Source: Boseongicola sp. | Lineage (GTDB): Bacteria > Pseudomonadota > Alphaproteobacteria > Rhodobacterales > Rhodobacteraceae | Reading direction: 5' to 3' | Length of the DNA: 64,000 nucleotides | Assembly: GCA_014075275.1 (NCBI GenBank) | Contig: CP046179.1 | Location: 1,497,932 to 1,561,931 of the forward strand | In this document: positions 18,640-27,802 of the stretch, piece by piece | Layout: each line of letters begins with the position of its first letter | Position numbering within the stretch: position 1 is the stretch's first letter | Made by a program: the position numbers and the translations under genes | The notes under the pieces: model-generated | The model's database searches: none | Seen by the model: the letters and a program-made list of their open reading frames with translations, nothing else | What the model was told of the DNA's origin: nothing

Positions 18640-19641
18640 TTACGCGACCGCATGGGTTATGTCGGTGAAGATGTGCATGTCCACTTCCAGACCATCAGGA
18701 TAAGGGGCGGTGATGGCGTATTCGACCGCTGCTTTGGCCTCAGCATGCACTTCTTCGCGCAAGGAAGTCAGTTCTTCGTCAGATACGATGCCTTCCGCCG
18801 ACAGGTAATCGCCCAATATCGTGATTGGGTCGCGATTTGCTTTCCAATTTGCCTCTTCTTCCTTGGTCCGATAATAATCGCGATTGATGTCGCCGACGTG
18901 GTGCCCGTGATAGCGGTATGTTTCGAGTTCGATGAAGAACGGGCCTTCGCCTTTGCGTGCGCGCTCAACCAATTTTTGCGTCAGGTCGTTGACGGCCAAA
19001 ACGTCTTGTCCATTGACCTTGTGGGCTTCGATACCAAAGGCCTCCGCACGTGCCGGAATGGAACCTGCTGCGATTTCCTCGGTGCGCGTGTATTCGCTGT
19101 AGCCGTTGTTTTCACAGGCATAAATCACTGGCAGTTTCCAAAGCGCGGCCATGTTCATGACCTCATACATCAGCCCCTGCGCCGTGGCGCCATCGCCGAA
19201 AAAGCAGACTGCCACATCATCGGTGCCTTGCATCTTCGCACTGAACGCCGCACCGGTCGCAATTCCCATGGAGCCACCGACGATGGCATTTGCGCCAAGG
19301 TTGCCGTTTGATTGGTCAGCGATGTGCATGGACCCACCTTTGCCCCGGCAATAGCCTTCTTCTTTGCCCAAAAGTTCGCAAAACATCTGTTTGAACTCGG
19401 CCCCTTTGGCCACGCAGTGTCCATGGCCCCGGTGAGTTGAGGTGATTTTGTCGGTGACACGAAGGGCTTCGCAAATCCCGACAGCCACTGCCTCTTCGCC
19501 AGAATACATATGGGTCAGGCCCGGCATCTTGGCAGATAGGTAAAGTTGATTGGCCTGATCTTCGAACGCTCTTATGCGCACCATCTGCCGGTACATCCGA
19601 AGAAAATCTTCGGTATTTGTTTTTGGTTTCTTTGCACTCAT
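18640..19641 (-). CDS. Thiamine-diphosphate dehydrogenase E1 alpha subunit
   Basis: 333 residues. The thiamine-diphosphate motif begins at GDGATAQGLMYEVMNMA and ends at ENNGYSEY (about 160-195). HRGHGHCVAKGAEF and GKGGSMHIADQSNGNLGANAIVGGS in pieces match the E1 alpha family, and the YHGHHVGDINRDYY segment holds the phosphorylation-loop region. It leads E1 beta and the E2-like gene. No E3 (lipoamide dehydrogenase) gene is in the cluster, so the complex would have to borrow one. Confidence 0.94.
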   Translation of the reverse strand: MSAKKPKTNTEDFLRMYRQMVRIRAFEDQANQLYLSAKMPGLTHMYSGEEAVAVGICEALRVTDKITSTHRGHGHCVAKGAEFKQMFCELLGKEEGYCRGKGGSMHIADQSNGNLGANAIVGGSMGIATGAAFSAKMQGTDDVAVCFFGDGATAQGLMYEVMNMAALWKLPVIYACENNGYSEYTRTEEIAAGSIPARAEAFGIEAHKVNGQDVLAVNDLTQKLVERARKGEGPFFIELETYRYHGHHVGDINRDYYRTKEEEANWKANRDPITILGDYLSAEGIVSDEELTSLREEVHAEAKAAVEYAITAPYPDGLEVDMHIFTDITHAVA

Positions 19642-19702
19642 TTTGTGCTTTCAATATGCGCCCGCCCCGCAGGGAGATACGAGACGGGCCGGCCAGGGAG
19701 AG

Positions 19703-21007
19703 TTAGTAACGATTGGCGATTGGCAGCTCTTCGGCTGGGAAAAGGCTGATCACCTCGCAACCGGTGTCGGTGACCACGACTTCTTCTTCGATCCGGGCTG
19801 CCGAGAAGCCGTCATCCGCAGGGCAATAGGTTTCAAGTGCGAAGACCATGCCGGTCTTGATCTCCATTGGGTTGTCCAGGGAAACAGCGCGGCTGATGAT
19901 GGGGCGTTCATGCAGCGCAAGACCAAGCCCATGACCGAATTGCAGACCAAAAGCAGAAAGCTCATCCGGAAAACCCAAGGATTGTGCTGTCGGCCAAAGC
20001 TTGGCCACCTGATCGGTTGTCACACCCGGTTTGATCGCCTGAATTGCCGCATCAAGCCATTCCCGCGCCTTTACATAGGCATCGTTTTGAACGGGCGTTG
20101 CCCGGCCAATGTTGAAGGTGCGGTAGTAACAGGTGCGATAGCCCTGATAGGATTGAAGAATATCAAAAAATGCCTGGTCACCGGGGCGGAACAATCGATC
20201 GGTGAAGTTATGCGGATGCGGGTTGCAGCGTTCGCCGGAAATGGCGTTGATCGCCTCAACATCATCCGAGCCCATTTCGTACAAAAGCTTGTTCGACAGC
20301 GCCACGATGTCGTTTTCGCGCACACCCGGTTTCAGCTCTTCATAGATCATGTGATAGACGCCATCGACCATACTGGCGGCCTGGGTCAGAAGCTGGATTT
20401 CGTCCCAGTTCTTGATCTCACGCGCGGACAACATGATTTGTTGGCCATCAACCACGTTCAGACCGGCGTCCTGCAAGGCGTGAAACATTGCGGTTTCGGC
20501 GTAATCGACGCCCACTGGCATGCCCTTCATGCCCGCGTCTTCGATCAATCCGGCGATCTCTTCCGCGTAAAGCTTCATCAAACCGAATGAAGGCGGGATC
20601 GTTCCCCGCATCCCCACAACACCGGCGCGACAGTGATCTGGGACCAGCCAGTCGGCGTATTTTTTGTGGTGCACAGCGGCTGATCCGAAGTCCCACACAT
20701 AGGGCGCGTCATCACCCGTCAGCAGACAGAAGCGGCACATCTTGTCCCGCTCCCATTCGCCGATTTTTGTGGCTGAGACATAGCGGATATTATTCACATC
20801 AAACAAAAGCAGCGTGCCGCAATCGCTTGCCTTCAAGGCCTCGCGTGTTCGGCTTAGGCGATAGCGGCGCAAGCGGTCATGATCGACACGGGTCTCAAAA
20901 TCGACCGAGGTATGACCCCAGGCTGGCAAGCGGCCTTCCCATTTCCAATGGGGTTCTAGATCTTGTGGTGTCAAAACGTTCGGGGTTAACGCGGTTCTTG
21001 TCGTCAT
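19703..21007 (-). CDS. M24-fold metallopeptidase-like protein with an altered metal site
   Basis: 434 residues: a creatinase-type N-terminal domain (about 35-190, NNIRYVSATKIGEW) and a pita-bread catalytic domain (195-434). Expected metal ligands are found at Asp282 (FFDIL), His359 (QFGHGLGLALHE), Glu392 (ALETYC) and Glu407 (ARIEEE). The second aspartate, eleven residues after the first in the family, is Cys293 (RTCYYRTF). It may therefore bind metal differently, or act like creatinase, which works without metal. It is not the DMSP lyase DddP, whose extra aspartates are also missing. Lies between the E1 alpha gene and the regulator. Confidence 0.85.
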   Translation of the reverse strand: MTTRTALTPNVLTPQDLEPHWKWEGRLPAWGHTSVDFETRVDHDRLRRYRLSRTREALKASDCGTLLLFDVNNIRYVSATKIGEWERDKMCRFCLLTGDDAPYVWDFGSAAVHHKKYADWLVPDHCRAGVVGMRGTIPPSFGLMKLYAEEIAGLIEDAGMKGMPVGVDYAETAMFHALQDAGLNVVDGQQIMLSAREIKNWDEIQLLTQAASMVDGVYHMIYEELKPGVRENDIVALSNKLLYEMGSDDVEAINAISGERCNPHPHNFTDRLFRPGDQAFFDILQSYQGYRTCYYRTFNIGRATPVQNDAYVKAREWLDAAIQAIKPGVTTDQVAKLWPTAQSLGFPDELSAFGLQFGHGLGLALHERPIISRAVSLDNPMEIKTGMVFALETYCPADDGFSAARIEEEVVVTDTGCEVISLFPAEELPIANRY

Positions 21008-21044
21008 CAGGTGCCTCCCAGGCCCCCGGAACGACCGGAGGCGA

Positions 21045-22823
21045 TTAATAGTGCCCGTGTGCCCGCATCAGCGCATCCGCCCGATTTTGAGCACCCGCCA
21101 GCGCCGCCTTTACAGATTTTGCCCCCAAGAGCATGTCGTGCATTTCTTCGCCGGCGATGGCGATAATATCTGTGATCTCGGGTACCGGCGGGCGTGGCCA
21201 CATCTGCAAAACACCGAAACGTGCCATTTCGTCCACGATGGATATCAGTGGCGAAATCTTTTTCACTTCCGGGTCCATACTGACGCTGAACCGTGGGCTC
21301 ACAAGGCTCCCGTTCTCGATATAAAGCTTGATCGCATTCGCTGACGTGAGCGATGCCAAAGCTGTCCAAATTGGACGAATTCTTCCGGTTTCAACATTCG
21401 ACGGGATCGCAAGCGCATAGCCACCAACAGGTGCAATCGGTCGCGCCGTGGGACCACAGGGGTGCGGCAGGTAATCAGTTACGCCATAGGCGGGCGAATT
21501 CTCATCAAGCTCAAACATTGGTGCCAAAAGTGTCGCGCAATAGGCCATTGCCACCTGGCCGTCAGCATAGGCGCGCGCGCGTTCATACCATGACATGCTG
21601 AGAATGCCGCTGGGCGAATAGCTTAGCAATTCCTGCATATAATCCGCTGTATTGCGCGCCGCATCACTGTCAAACATCGGGCGAAAGTTCTCACCTTCAA
21701 CCGTTTCGCCGTCAAATCCGCCCTCGATCGGACGCAGATTTAGGGCGGGTTGGCCAAATGCCCCCATCATGAACAGAAAACTGTGACCAAGCGGCGTTCC
21801 CCGGGCCGCGTTCCAAGCAATTCCAGAAAGGCTGCGACCACGCGAATGAAGCGTTTTCGCCGCAGTCAGGGTTTCGTCGATTGTGCGCGGGGCGTTAAGC
21901 CCATGATCTGCAAGCAGATCCGACCGACAGACAAGAAGTTCGGGCGTCGTCTGAACAGGAATTCCGTATTGAACGCCTTTGTAGCGCGCACTTGCCAGGG
22001 CTTCGCTATGGAAGTCGGTGGTGTCGAAGGCGGTTTGTTCCATCAGTTTACCGACCGGCATGAAATGACCCGCCTCAGCCATCTCTCCAAACCAGGGCAG
22101 GTCGCAAGCGATCAGGTCATAGTCAGAGGTTTCTTTCTGTGCGTTGGTCAGAATTTCCTCGCGCAGCCGATCAATGGACAAAGCGCGGCTTTGGATGTTG
22201 ACGCCAAAGATCGTTTCGAATTGTTTCTTGAGAACATGCATCGCCATGAAAGTCGGATCAGCATGGACCAGAATGCGAAGGTCCCGTCGAAGCGGCAGTT
22301 TTGACGCTAATACGCCAAGGGGAGAGATGATGCTGCCTTGATTGTAAGAGGCACCAAAGAAATAATCGGATTGGCCGACACCGGTATCATTTAGACCAAT
22401 CGTTGTTCCAACAAGCGCATGAACACGGCGCGCATATTCCTGCCATTCCTGGATAAGTTTGTCAGACGGGTGAAGCGAGTAGCTTTTGCCGCTGGAGGTC
22501 CGCGGTCGGCGAAGCAGCAACCCTCGGTCCTCGATCGAGGCCATGGAGCGGATTGCGGTGCCATAAGACATGCCCGAGCTTTGAGCCAATGATGTGGACG
22601 TCGTCAGTTTCCCAGTCAAATGATTGCGCAGAAGCGTGACCAGTATTTGTGTTTCATCATACCCGGATTTAATGCTGAGCGATTGACGCGCCTCTTGATC
22701 AAGTTGTTCAACAAAATCCAGAAAGCGCGACATCTCTTCGCTGGAAATGCCAAACTGTCTGCGGCGGTCCGCTGTTTCGAACGGACCTTCTGGTCGTTTG
22801 TGAACGGGCTGACGCTGGTTCAT
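21045..22823 (-). CDS. Regulator: winged-helix DNA-binding domain fused to a family 1 solute-binding domain
   Basis: 592 residues, no signal peptide. Residues about 35-130 read as a MarR-like winged helix (TQILVTLLRNHLTGKL, TSTSLAQSSGMSYGTAIRSM as recognition region, RGLLLRRPRTSSGKSYSL as wing). From about 178 (LRILVHADPTFMAMHVLKKQ) to 545 the sequence follows extracellular solute-binding proteins of the MalE type: YDLIACDLPWFGEMAEAG, YGIPVQTTPELLVCRSDLL, DGQVAMAYCATLL and a PVGGYALAIP stretch. I infer a cytoplasmic one-component sensor in which the binding domain senses a sugar-like ligand. It precedes the M24 gene and follows the transporter genes on the same strand. Confidence 0.82.
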   Translation of the reverse strand: MNQRQPVHKRPEGPFETADRRRQFGISSEEMSRFLDFVEQLDQEARQSLSIKSGYDETQILVTLLRNHLTGKLTTSTSLAQSSGMSYGTAIRSMASIEDRGLLLRRPRTSSGKSYSLHPSDKLIQEWQEYARRVHALVGTTIGLNDTGVGQSDYFFGASYNQGSIISPLGVLASKLPLRRDLRILVHADPTFMAMHVLKKQFETIFGVNIQSRALSIDRLREEILTNAQKETSDYDLIACDLPWFGEMAEAGHFMPVGKLMEQTAFDTTDFHSEALASARYKGVQYGIPVQTTPELLVCRSDLLADHGLNAPRTIDETLTAAKTLHSRGRSLSGIAWNAARGTPLGHSFLFMMGAFGQPALNLRPIEGGFDGETVEGENFRPMFDSDAARNTADYMQELLSYSPSGILSMSWYERARAYADGQVAMAYCATLLAPMFELDENSPAYGVTDYLPHPCGPTARPIAPVGGYALAIPSNVETGRIRPIWTALASLTSANAIKLYIENGSLVSPRFSVSMDPEVKKISPLISIVDEMARFGVLQMWPRPPVPEITDIIAIAGEEMHDMLLGAKSVKAALAGAQNRADALMRAHGHY

Positions 22824-22889
22824 TTCCTCCGCCTGAACGCTAAATCATGAAGCTAGCAAAGCGCGCTGGGTAAAGCCAGCGCGCCTGAA

Positions 22890-23936
22890 TTATTCGTTTG
22901 CAGCCGGGCTCACCCCGGCACGACGGGTTTCCAGACTTCGCCTTCGTCCATCAACATCGCTTAACAATTGTCGTCGTCGTTGTTTGTCGTTGAATATCCG
23001 GCTGCCCGTTTGGAACATGATGACGATGATCAACAGAATACCCAGATAAAGCTGCACCATGAATGCGGGCGTTACGTTGAAAACCAAACCGGTGTTCAGA
23101 AAATTGACGGTCAGCGTGCCGATTGCCGCGCCGATGACGCCGCCCTTTCCTCCAAGAATGCTGACACCCCCGATGAAGGCCGCCACTGTTCCGGCCAGCA
23201 AAAGGTATTGCAGCCCAAGCGCTTGCGCCGTTCCCGAGCGTAAGCCGATGATGACGCCACCCAGGCCTGCGCAGAACCCAGAAATCGCGAAAACAATAAT
23301 CATTGGGCGTTTCAGGTCGATACCCGATGCCAGCGCTTCTTTCCGCGCGCCGCCGATGGCATATATTTCGCGGCCATAGCGGGTAAAGCTCATGAACAGA
23401 CCCACGACAATGAACATTGCAATGACCAATAGGCTTGCCGGCGAAAAGTAGACGAACATCTTCGTCGAGATGAAATCTGGCACGCGGAAATCCGTCAGCA
23501 TCACGGTTTTTTCTTCGGCCGCAAAAAGCGCCACGCCGCGCAAAAGCATCAACGTACCAACGGTCAGCACGATGGCGCGAACCCTGAGATAGGCGATGAA
23601 ATAGCCTTGGATAATGCCAATGGTCGTTGAGACGGCCAGAGCGATAAGCAGGGCGTTTACGGCACCCAGACTGTCAGTGAACCTTACGGTGATGACCGCA
23701 GATAGTGCTGCGTTTGAACCGATGGAAAGGTCAATCTCGCCCGCGATGATGCAAAGTGTCAAAGCCAGACCAACAAGCCCCAGAACCGCAAACCGTTCCA
23801 TGATCGCGAAAGTGGTGCGATGGGTGGCGAAGAATTCATTCGTCGCCGCGAAATACCCATACACACAAATCGCGAGCAGGATTGCAAATGCAAGGTCAGG
23901 GTTTTCAATGACCCAATTTTTTAGCTTGGCAGCCAT
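22890..23936 (-). CDS. Ribose-type ABC importer permease (RbsC family), second
   Basis: 348 residues with about nine to ten hydrophobic segments. Family blocks GEIDLSIGSNAALSAV (about 85-100), TVGTLMLLRGVALF and FIGGVSILGGKGGVIGAAIGT in pieces are present. AGGAG seven bases upstream sets the start at 23936; the longer frame upstream would overlap the neighbouring permease gene by 32 bases. Pairs with the permease just upstream to form a heterodimeric channel for the ribose/xylose-type importer encoded here. Confidence 0.93.
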   Translation of the reverse strand: MAAKLKNWVIENPDLAFAILLAICVYGYFAATNEFFATHRTTFAIMERFAVLGLVGLALTLCIIAGEIDLSIGSNAALSAVITVRFTDSLGAVNALLIALAVSTTIGIIQGYFIAYLRVRAIVLTVGTLMLLRGVALFAAEEKTVMLTDFRVPDFISTKMFVYFSPASLLVIAMFIVVGLFMSFTRYGREIYAIGGARKEALASGIDLKRPMIIVFAISGFCAGLGGVIIGLRSGTAQALGLQYLLLAGTVAAFIGGVSILGGKGGVIGAAIGTLTVNFLNTGLVFNVTPAFMVQLYLGILLIIVIMFQTGSRIFNDKQRRRQLLSDVDGRRRSLETRRAGVSPAANE

Positions 23937-23946
23937 TCGCGCGCTC

Positions 23947-24960
23947 CTATTCCACTGCCCGGCTACCGCGCCGGACAAGCGCGAAAACGATGATTGAGAA
24001 TACGATCATCAATCCAACAGCCAGCACGCGTGGACCCGAATTGAAACCGTGAAGCACCATCATGTTGTCGATTGTTGAAATGAAGATAGCACCAAGGGAA
24101 GATCGCAAAGTCGATCCATATCCGCCCATAATCGAATTACCGCCCACCATTACGGTGGCGATGACCATGATCGTCATATCGCCTGACGACCCGAACTCGG
24201 ACGAGAAATAATTGACGTGGGCGCTGGAAACCTGGGCTGAAAAGGCGATGGCCACGAAGGCGGCGCAAACCGAGGCGATTGAACACACTTTGATTGCCAT
24301 GCCGAAGTTTTCATGGCCCGTTGCCTTGCCCGCCGCACGGTTCGCACCGACCAAATATACCTGACGCCCAAAGGCTGTTTTTCGCAGAACAATCTCGGCG
24401 GTGATTGCGATGAGGATGAAAGCGATGGTGATATTTGGCAGGCCAAGAAATGAGCCGGTGCCAAGCCATTCGGCCCCGTGGGGTCTGCGGAAAGACACGA
24501 CCAGGTTGTCCGACCACCAACTGCCGATCCCGAAAAACAGGCCAGCCGCGCCAAGCGTCACCACAATCGGGTTGCCGCCAAGGCCAATCAAAAACCCCTG
24601 CAATGCGCCCGCCGCAACGGCGATGACCATTGTGACCAGAAACGAAATTTCAAAGCCGTATCCTGCGGACATGCCGGTCGCAAAAGCGATGATTGCCAAG
24701 GCGGCGGTTTCTTTCATCGAGAGCAGGAAGAAATTTCCGGACAATGTGACAAAGGTCAGCCCGATTGCCATGATGCCAACCAAAGCCGCATCGCGGATGA
24801 TGGTTTTGAAGTTAAACAGCGTCAGAAAGTTCGGAGCCGTTATGGCCCCGAAAATCAGGATCGCAAGAAACGCAGCAACCAGCCCAATGACCAACGGGGA
24901 ATAATCCCGGCTTAAGCGCCCGATAATTCCCAGACCGGGCACATTTGCATCCGCGCTCAT
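23947..24960 (-). CDS. Ribose-type ABC importer permease (RbsC family), first
   Basis: 337 residues, polytopic. It carries LVGIMAIGLTFVTLSGNFFLLSM in pieces, VTLGAAGLFFGIGSWWSDN and MVGGNSIMGGYGSTLRSSLGA. The segment aligned with the usual GGIDLSVG reads SGNFFLLSMKE, a divergent form seen in some heterodimeric systems where one permease keeps the motif (here the other permease). The start overlaps the stop of the ATPase gene by four bases. Confidence 0.92.
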   Translation of the reverse strand: MSADANVPGLGIIGRLSRDYSPLVIGLVAAFLAILIFGAITAPNFLTLFNFKTIIRDAALVGIMAIGLTFVTLSGNFFLLSMKETAALAIIAFATGMSAGYGFEISFLVTMVIAVAAGALQGFLIGLGGNPIVVTLGAAGLFFGIGSWWSDNLVVSFRRPHGAEWLGTGSFLGLPNITIAFILIAITAEIVLRKTAFGRQVYLVGANRAAGKATGHENFGMAIKVCSIASVCAAFVAIAFSAQVSSAHVNYFSSEFGSSGDMTIMVIATVMVGGNSIMGGYGSTLRSSLGAIFISTIDNMMVLHGFNSGPRVLAVGLMIVFSIIVFALVRRGSRAVE

Positions 24961-26477
24961 GCCACGTCCTTTCCATGAAGCCCGGTTTCGTTGAACGGAT
25001 CGGTGATCTGTTCAAGGATTCTGGCCGAACTCATATCTTCCAGCGCAATTTCACCCACCTGAATGCCGCGATAGAAACTGACAATTCGGTCGGGCAGGTT
25101 GGTGATTTCATAGAAGTCGGTCGAAGCCACGACGATTGCCGCCCCTTGGTCGGCCAAGCCCCGCAGTTTTTGGTAAATCTCAGCGCGGGCACCAACGTCC
25201 ACACCACGCGTCGGTTCGTTCACCAAGATGATCTTTGGTTCAATGGAAAGCCATTTCCCAAGCGCAACTTTTTGTTGATTGCCGCCGCTTAAGACACCCG
25301 CTTCTTGGGGAAGCCGGTCGGGATCGACCGTAAACTTCGTGGCCGTATCTGCTGCCAGATCAAGTTCCTGTGCAGACGACAAGAAGCCCGCGTTTGAGAC
25401 ACGCTTTAATGCGGGCGCAGTCAAATTTTCCATAATCGGTCGCCCCAGGAAAAGCCCGTCATGTTTTCGGTCTTCCGAGCAGTAACCGATCCCCGCCATG
25501 ATTGCCTCGCGCGGACGTTTTGGCAGAAACTCGCGACCCTCAAAAATCAACTTGCCGCCGCGCGTATTTGCAGCACCCGCCATTGCTGCCAGTATCTCTG
25601 CGGTTCCTGCGCCAAGCTGGCCTGCAAGCCCCAAGATCTCACCGGGATAAACGTCAAAATTCACCGGCTCCAAGACACCATCGGGCCAAAGATCGCGAAC
25701 TTGCATCAAGGGCTCGGCCTTGGGCTTCGTCGCGCGTTCCGGAAACATATTGCCCAACTCGCGGCCCAGCATCAGCTCTACCAGTTTTTCAACATTCAGG
25801 TCTTTTGCCGCGCGCGGCTCCTGACTTTCGCCATCGCGCAAGACGGTGATCCGATCACAAATCTTGAAAATCTCATCCATGCGATGACTGACGTAAATGA
25901 TCGATTTCCCGCGCTCGCGAAGACGCGCGACCATATCAAGAATGCGGATTGAATCGGTTTCGCCTAAGGCCGCTGTTGGTTCGTCCAAAATCAGAACCTG
26001 TGGATCATGCGCCAAAAGCCGGGCGACCTCGACCAAATGCTGTTCGCCTACAGACAATCTATTTGTGGCGCGCAATGGGTCAATATGTTCAAGCCCCACT
26101 TCTTCCAGAAAGGGCAGTGCCTTCCTGGCCAAAGCGCGGCGTGTCGAAATCACTGGCACGCCTTCACCGGCCAGAAATATATTCTCGGCGATGCTCATCG
26201 TCGGGATCAGGCTAAGTTCTTGCTGGGCGATGGCGATGCCCGCTTTTTCGGCTTGTGTTGGTGTGGTGAAACGCAATGCTTCGCCGTTCATTTGGTAGTC
26301 GCCAGTGAAGCCGTTATCGAAACCGCCGATGATTTTCACCATCGTCGACTTGCCGGCGCCATTTTCGCCAACCAGCCCCATAACTTCGCCGGATGCGATT
26401 TCAAAACTTGCACCACTCAGGGCCTGGATTGCACCATAGCTTCGGTTGATGTTCGAAAGTTTCAGAAGCGGCTGCAT
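24957..26477 (-). CDS. Ribose-type ABC importer ATPase (two nucleotide-binding domains)
   Basis: 506 residues, duplicated ATPase of the RbsA/MglA type. The first half has Walker A GENGAGKST (about 37-45), signature LSVGEQHLVEVAR and Walker B VLILDEPTAAL. The second half has the degenerate Walker A region GQLGAGTAE and signature LSGGNQQKVALGKWL with ILVNEPTRGVDVG. This asymmetry is normal in the family. Energises uptake of the ligand held by the binding protein encoded upstream. Confidence 0.95.
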   Translation of the reverse strand: MQPLLKLSNINRSYGAIQALSGASFEIASGEVMGLVGENGAGKSTMVKIIGGFDNGFTGDYQMNGEALRFTTPTQAEKAGIAIAQQELSLIPTMSIAENIFLAGEGVPVISTRRALARKALPFLEEVGLEHIDPLRATNRLSVGEQHLVEVARLLAHDPQVLILDEPTAALGETDSIRILDMVARLRERGKSIIYVSHRMDEIFKICDRITVLRDGESQEPRAAKDLNVEKLVELMLGRELGNMFPERATKPKAEPLMQVRDLWPDGVLEPVNFDVYPGEILGLAGQLGAGTAEILAAMAGAANTRGGKLIFEGREFLPKRPREAIMAGIGYCSEDRKHDGLFLGRPIMENLTAPALKRVSNAGFLSSAQELDLAADTATKFTVDPDRLPQEAGVLSGGNQQKVALGKWLSIEPKIILVNEPTRGVDVGARAEIYQKLRGLADQGAAIVVASTDFYEITNLPDRIVSFYRGIQVGEIALEDMSSARILEQITDPFNETGLHGKDVA

Positions 26478-26585
26478 GAAATTTCCCGACGGGCTGGTGT
26501 CAGTGTAGCATACAGGGCGAGTTCCTGACGAACTCGCCCTGCGTGTTTGCTTACGGGGCGATTTGCATCGCTCGGTTTCCGCGCC

Positions 26586-27614
26586 TTACCAGGCGCCAGA
26601 ACACAGCTCTTCGATGCCGTAAAGTTTGCCATCAAAGCCGCGAAGGGCGGTGGTTTCGATGGTGTCTTTGGTCACGGATGGGTTTGGCGTAAAGTTGATG
26701 TATTGCGCCAATGCACCTGTTTCCAGGTATTCCTCGACCAGCTTGATCGCCAACTGACCTTCATGCAGCGGTGACTGCAACGTCGTGCCAAACTGCTTGC
26801 CTTCTTCGATCAATTGCTTGTCTCCGTTGCAAACGGTTCCAACAGCGATCACATCTTCGCCCATCTTCAGCCCGGCCTCTTCCAAGGCATTGATACCTCC
26901 GGTGAGGATGGCATCATCCATTCCATAGACGAAATCGATGCTTTGACCTTGAAGGGCCGCAATCATCTTTGCCGCACCTTTATAACCATTGGCCTGGCCG
27001 AAGCCTTCGTCGACGTCTCCGATGATGGTCAGATCAGACCCTGCAATCGCTTCATTGAACGCATTGATTGACAGGCCATATCCGCCATAGCTGTGAGGAT
27101 AGGATAGAACCAAAACATTAAAGCCTTCGCCGCCTGCAGCCTTCTTGGCCGCCGCTGCTTCACGCATCATATAGCCAGCGTTCCGTGCACGCAGACGATC
27201 ATCTGGGCCCGCGTAGCCGAAAATATATTGCTTATCCTGTTCGTTCGGCAGTTGGTTGATCTTCAGAACCGGAACGCCGGTTTTTGCCAGCGCACGAAGT
27301 GAACCAAGGCCCGCAACAGCATCGGAAGGCCACCAGATGAACACATCAGGCAGTTGGCCCGCGGCCAAAACCTGTTGCACCTGCTGGTCCTGTTCAGCTT
27401 GATTGAACTGGTTTTCGAAGACTTTGATGTCAAAGCCCTTCAACTCCGCCGTGGCCTTGATGCCTTTGATAAACTTACCGATATAGGCTTCCCCGGCAGG
27501 GCCGTTGAACGAAATGATCGAGCCTTTGTCTTGAGCAACCGCAGACGTAACGGTCAATCCGAGCGCAAGCGCGCCTGCCACCAAACCGCGAAGTACATTT
27601 CCAAATCTTATCAT
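26586..27614 (-). CDS. Ribose-type ABC importer substrate-binding protein
   Basis: 342 residues with a signal peptide (GLVAGALALGLTVTSAVAQ) and a periplasmic-binding fold of the RbsB type: ISFNGPAGEAYIGKFIKGIKATAELKG in pieces, NQAEQDQQVQQVLAAGQLPDVF near 70-90, and DFVYGMDDAILTGGINALEEAG near 235. GGGAGGA ahead of 27614 sets the start. An unusual Tyr/Ser/Gly-rich segment (SYPHSYGGYGLS) lies where ligand contacts are expected. First gene of the minus-strand cluster and divergent from the SDR gene; ligand unknown. Confidence 0.92.
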   Translation of the reverse strand: MIRFGNVLRGLVAGALALGLTVTSAVAQDKGSIISFNGPAGEAYIGKFIKGIKATAELKGFDIKVFENQFNQAEQDQQVQQVLAAGQLPDVFIWWPSDAVAGLGSLRALAKTGVPVLKINQLPNEQDKQYIFGYAGPDDRLRARNAGYMMREAAAAKKAAGGEGFNVLVLSYPHSYGGYGLSINAFNEAIAGSDLTIIGDVDEGFGQANGYKGAAKMIAALQGQSIDFVYGMDDAILTGGINALEEAGLKMGEDVIAVGTVCNGDKQLIEEGKQFGTTLQSPLHEGQLAIKLVEEYLETGALAQYINFTPNPSVTKDTIETTALRGFDGKLYGIEELCSGAW

Positions 27615-27695
27615 TGAATCCTCCCTAAGACGCATTTCTTGTTCAACGTCACCTCTGTGTTTCAAAGTGCGCCCACGATTCAGAGATCGATTTCG

Positions 27696-27708
27696 TCCAT
27701 CTTGGACA
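27696..27708. promoter_or_regulatory. Candidate operator in the divergent promoter region
   Basis: GTCCA-TCT-TGGAC, a perfect inverted repeat, lies in the 188-base gap between the binding-protein gene (minus) and the SDR gene (plus). A repeated TGTCGA occurs just downstream (about 27733 and 27746). Either could bind the solute-sensing regulator; this is inference. Confidence 0.4.
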
Positions 27709-27802
27709 ATCAGGATTCAATCTGGACATTTTGTCGATACCATACTGTCGACACGCCCGGCACGATTTTGAGGACTGTAAGAATTTATCCTCGGAGGAAC
27801 CC

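Noticed and set aside
19703-21007. DMSP lyase DddP
   Set aside because: The M24 fold fits and DddP is common in roseobacters, but DddP's additional aspartates around the metal site are not present and the surrounding genes are not DMSP genes.
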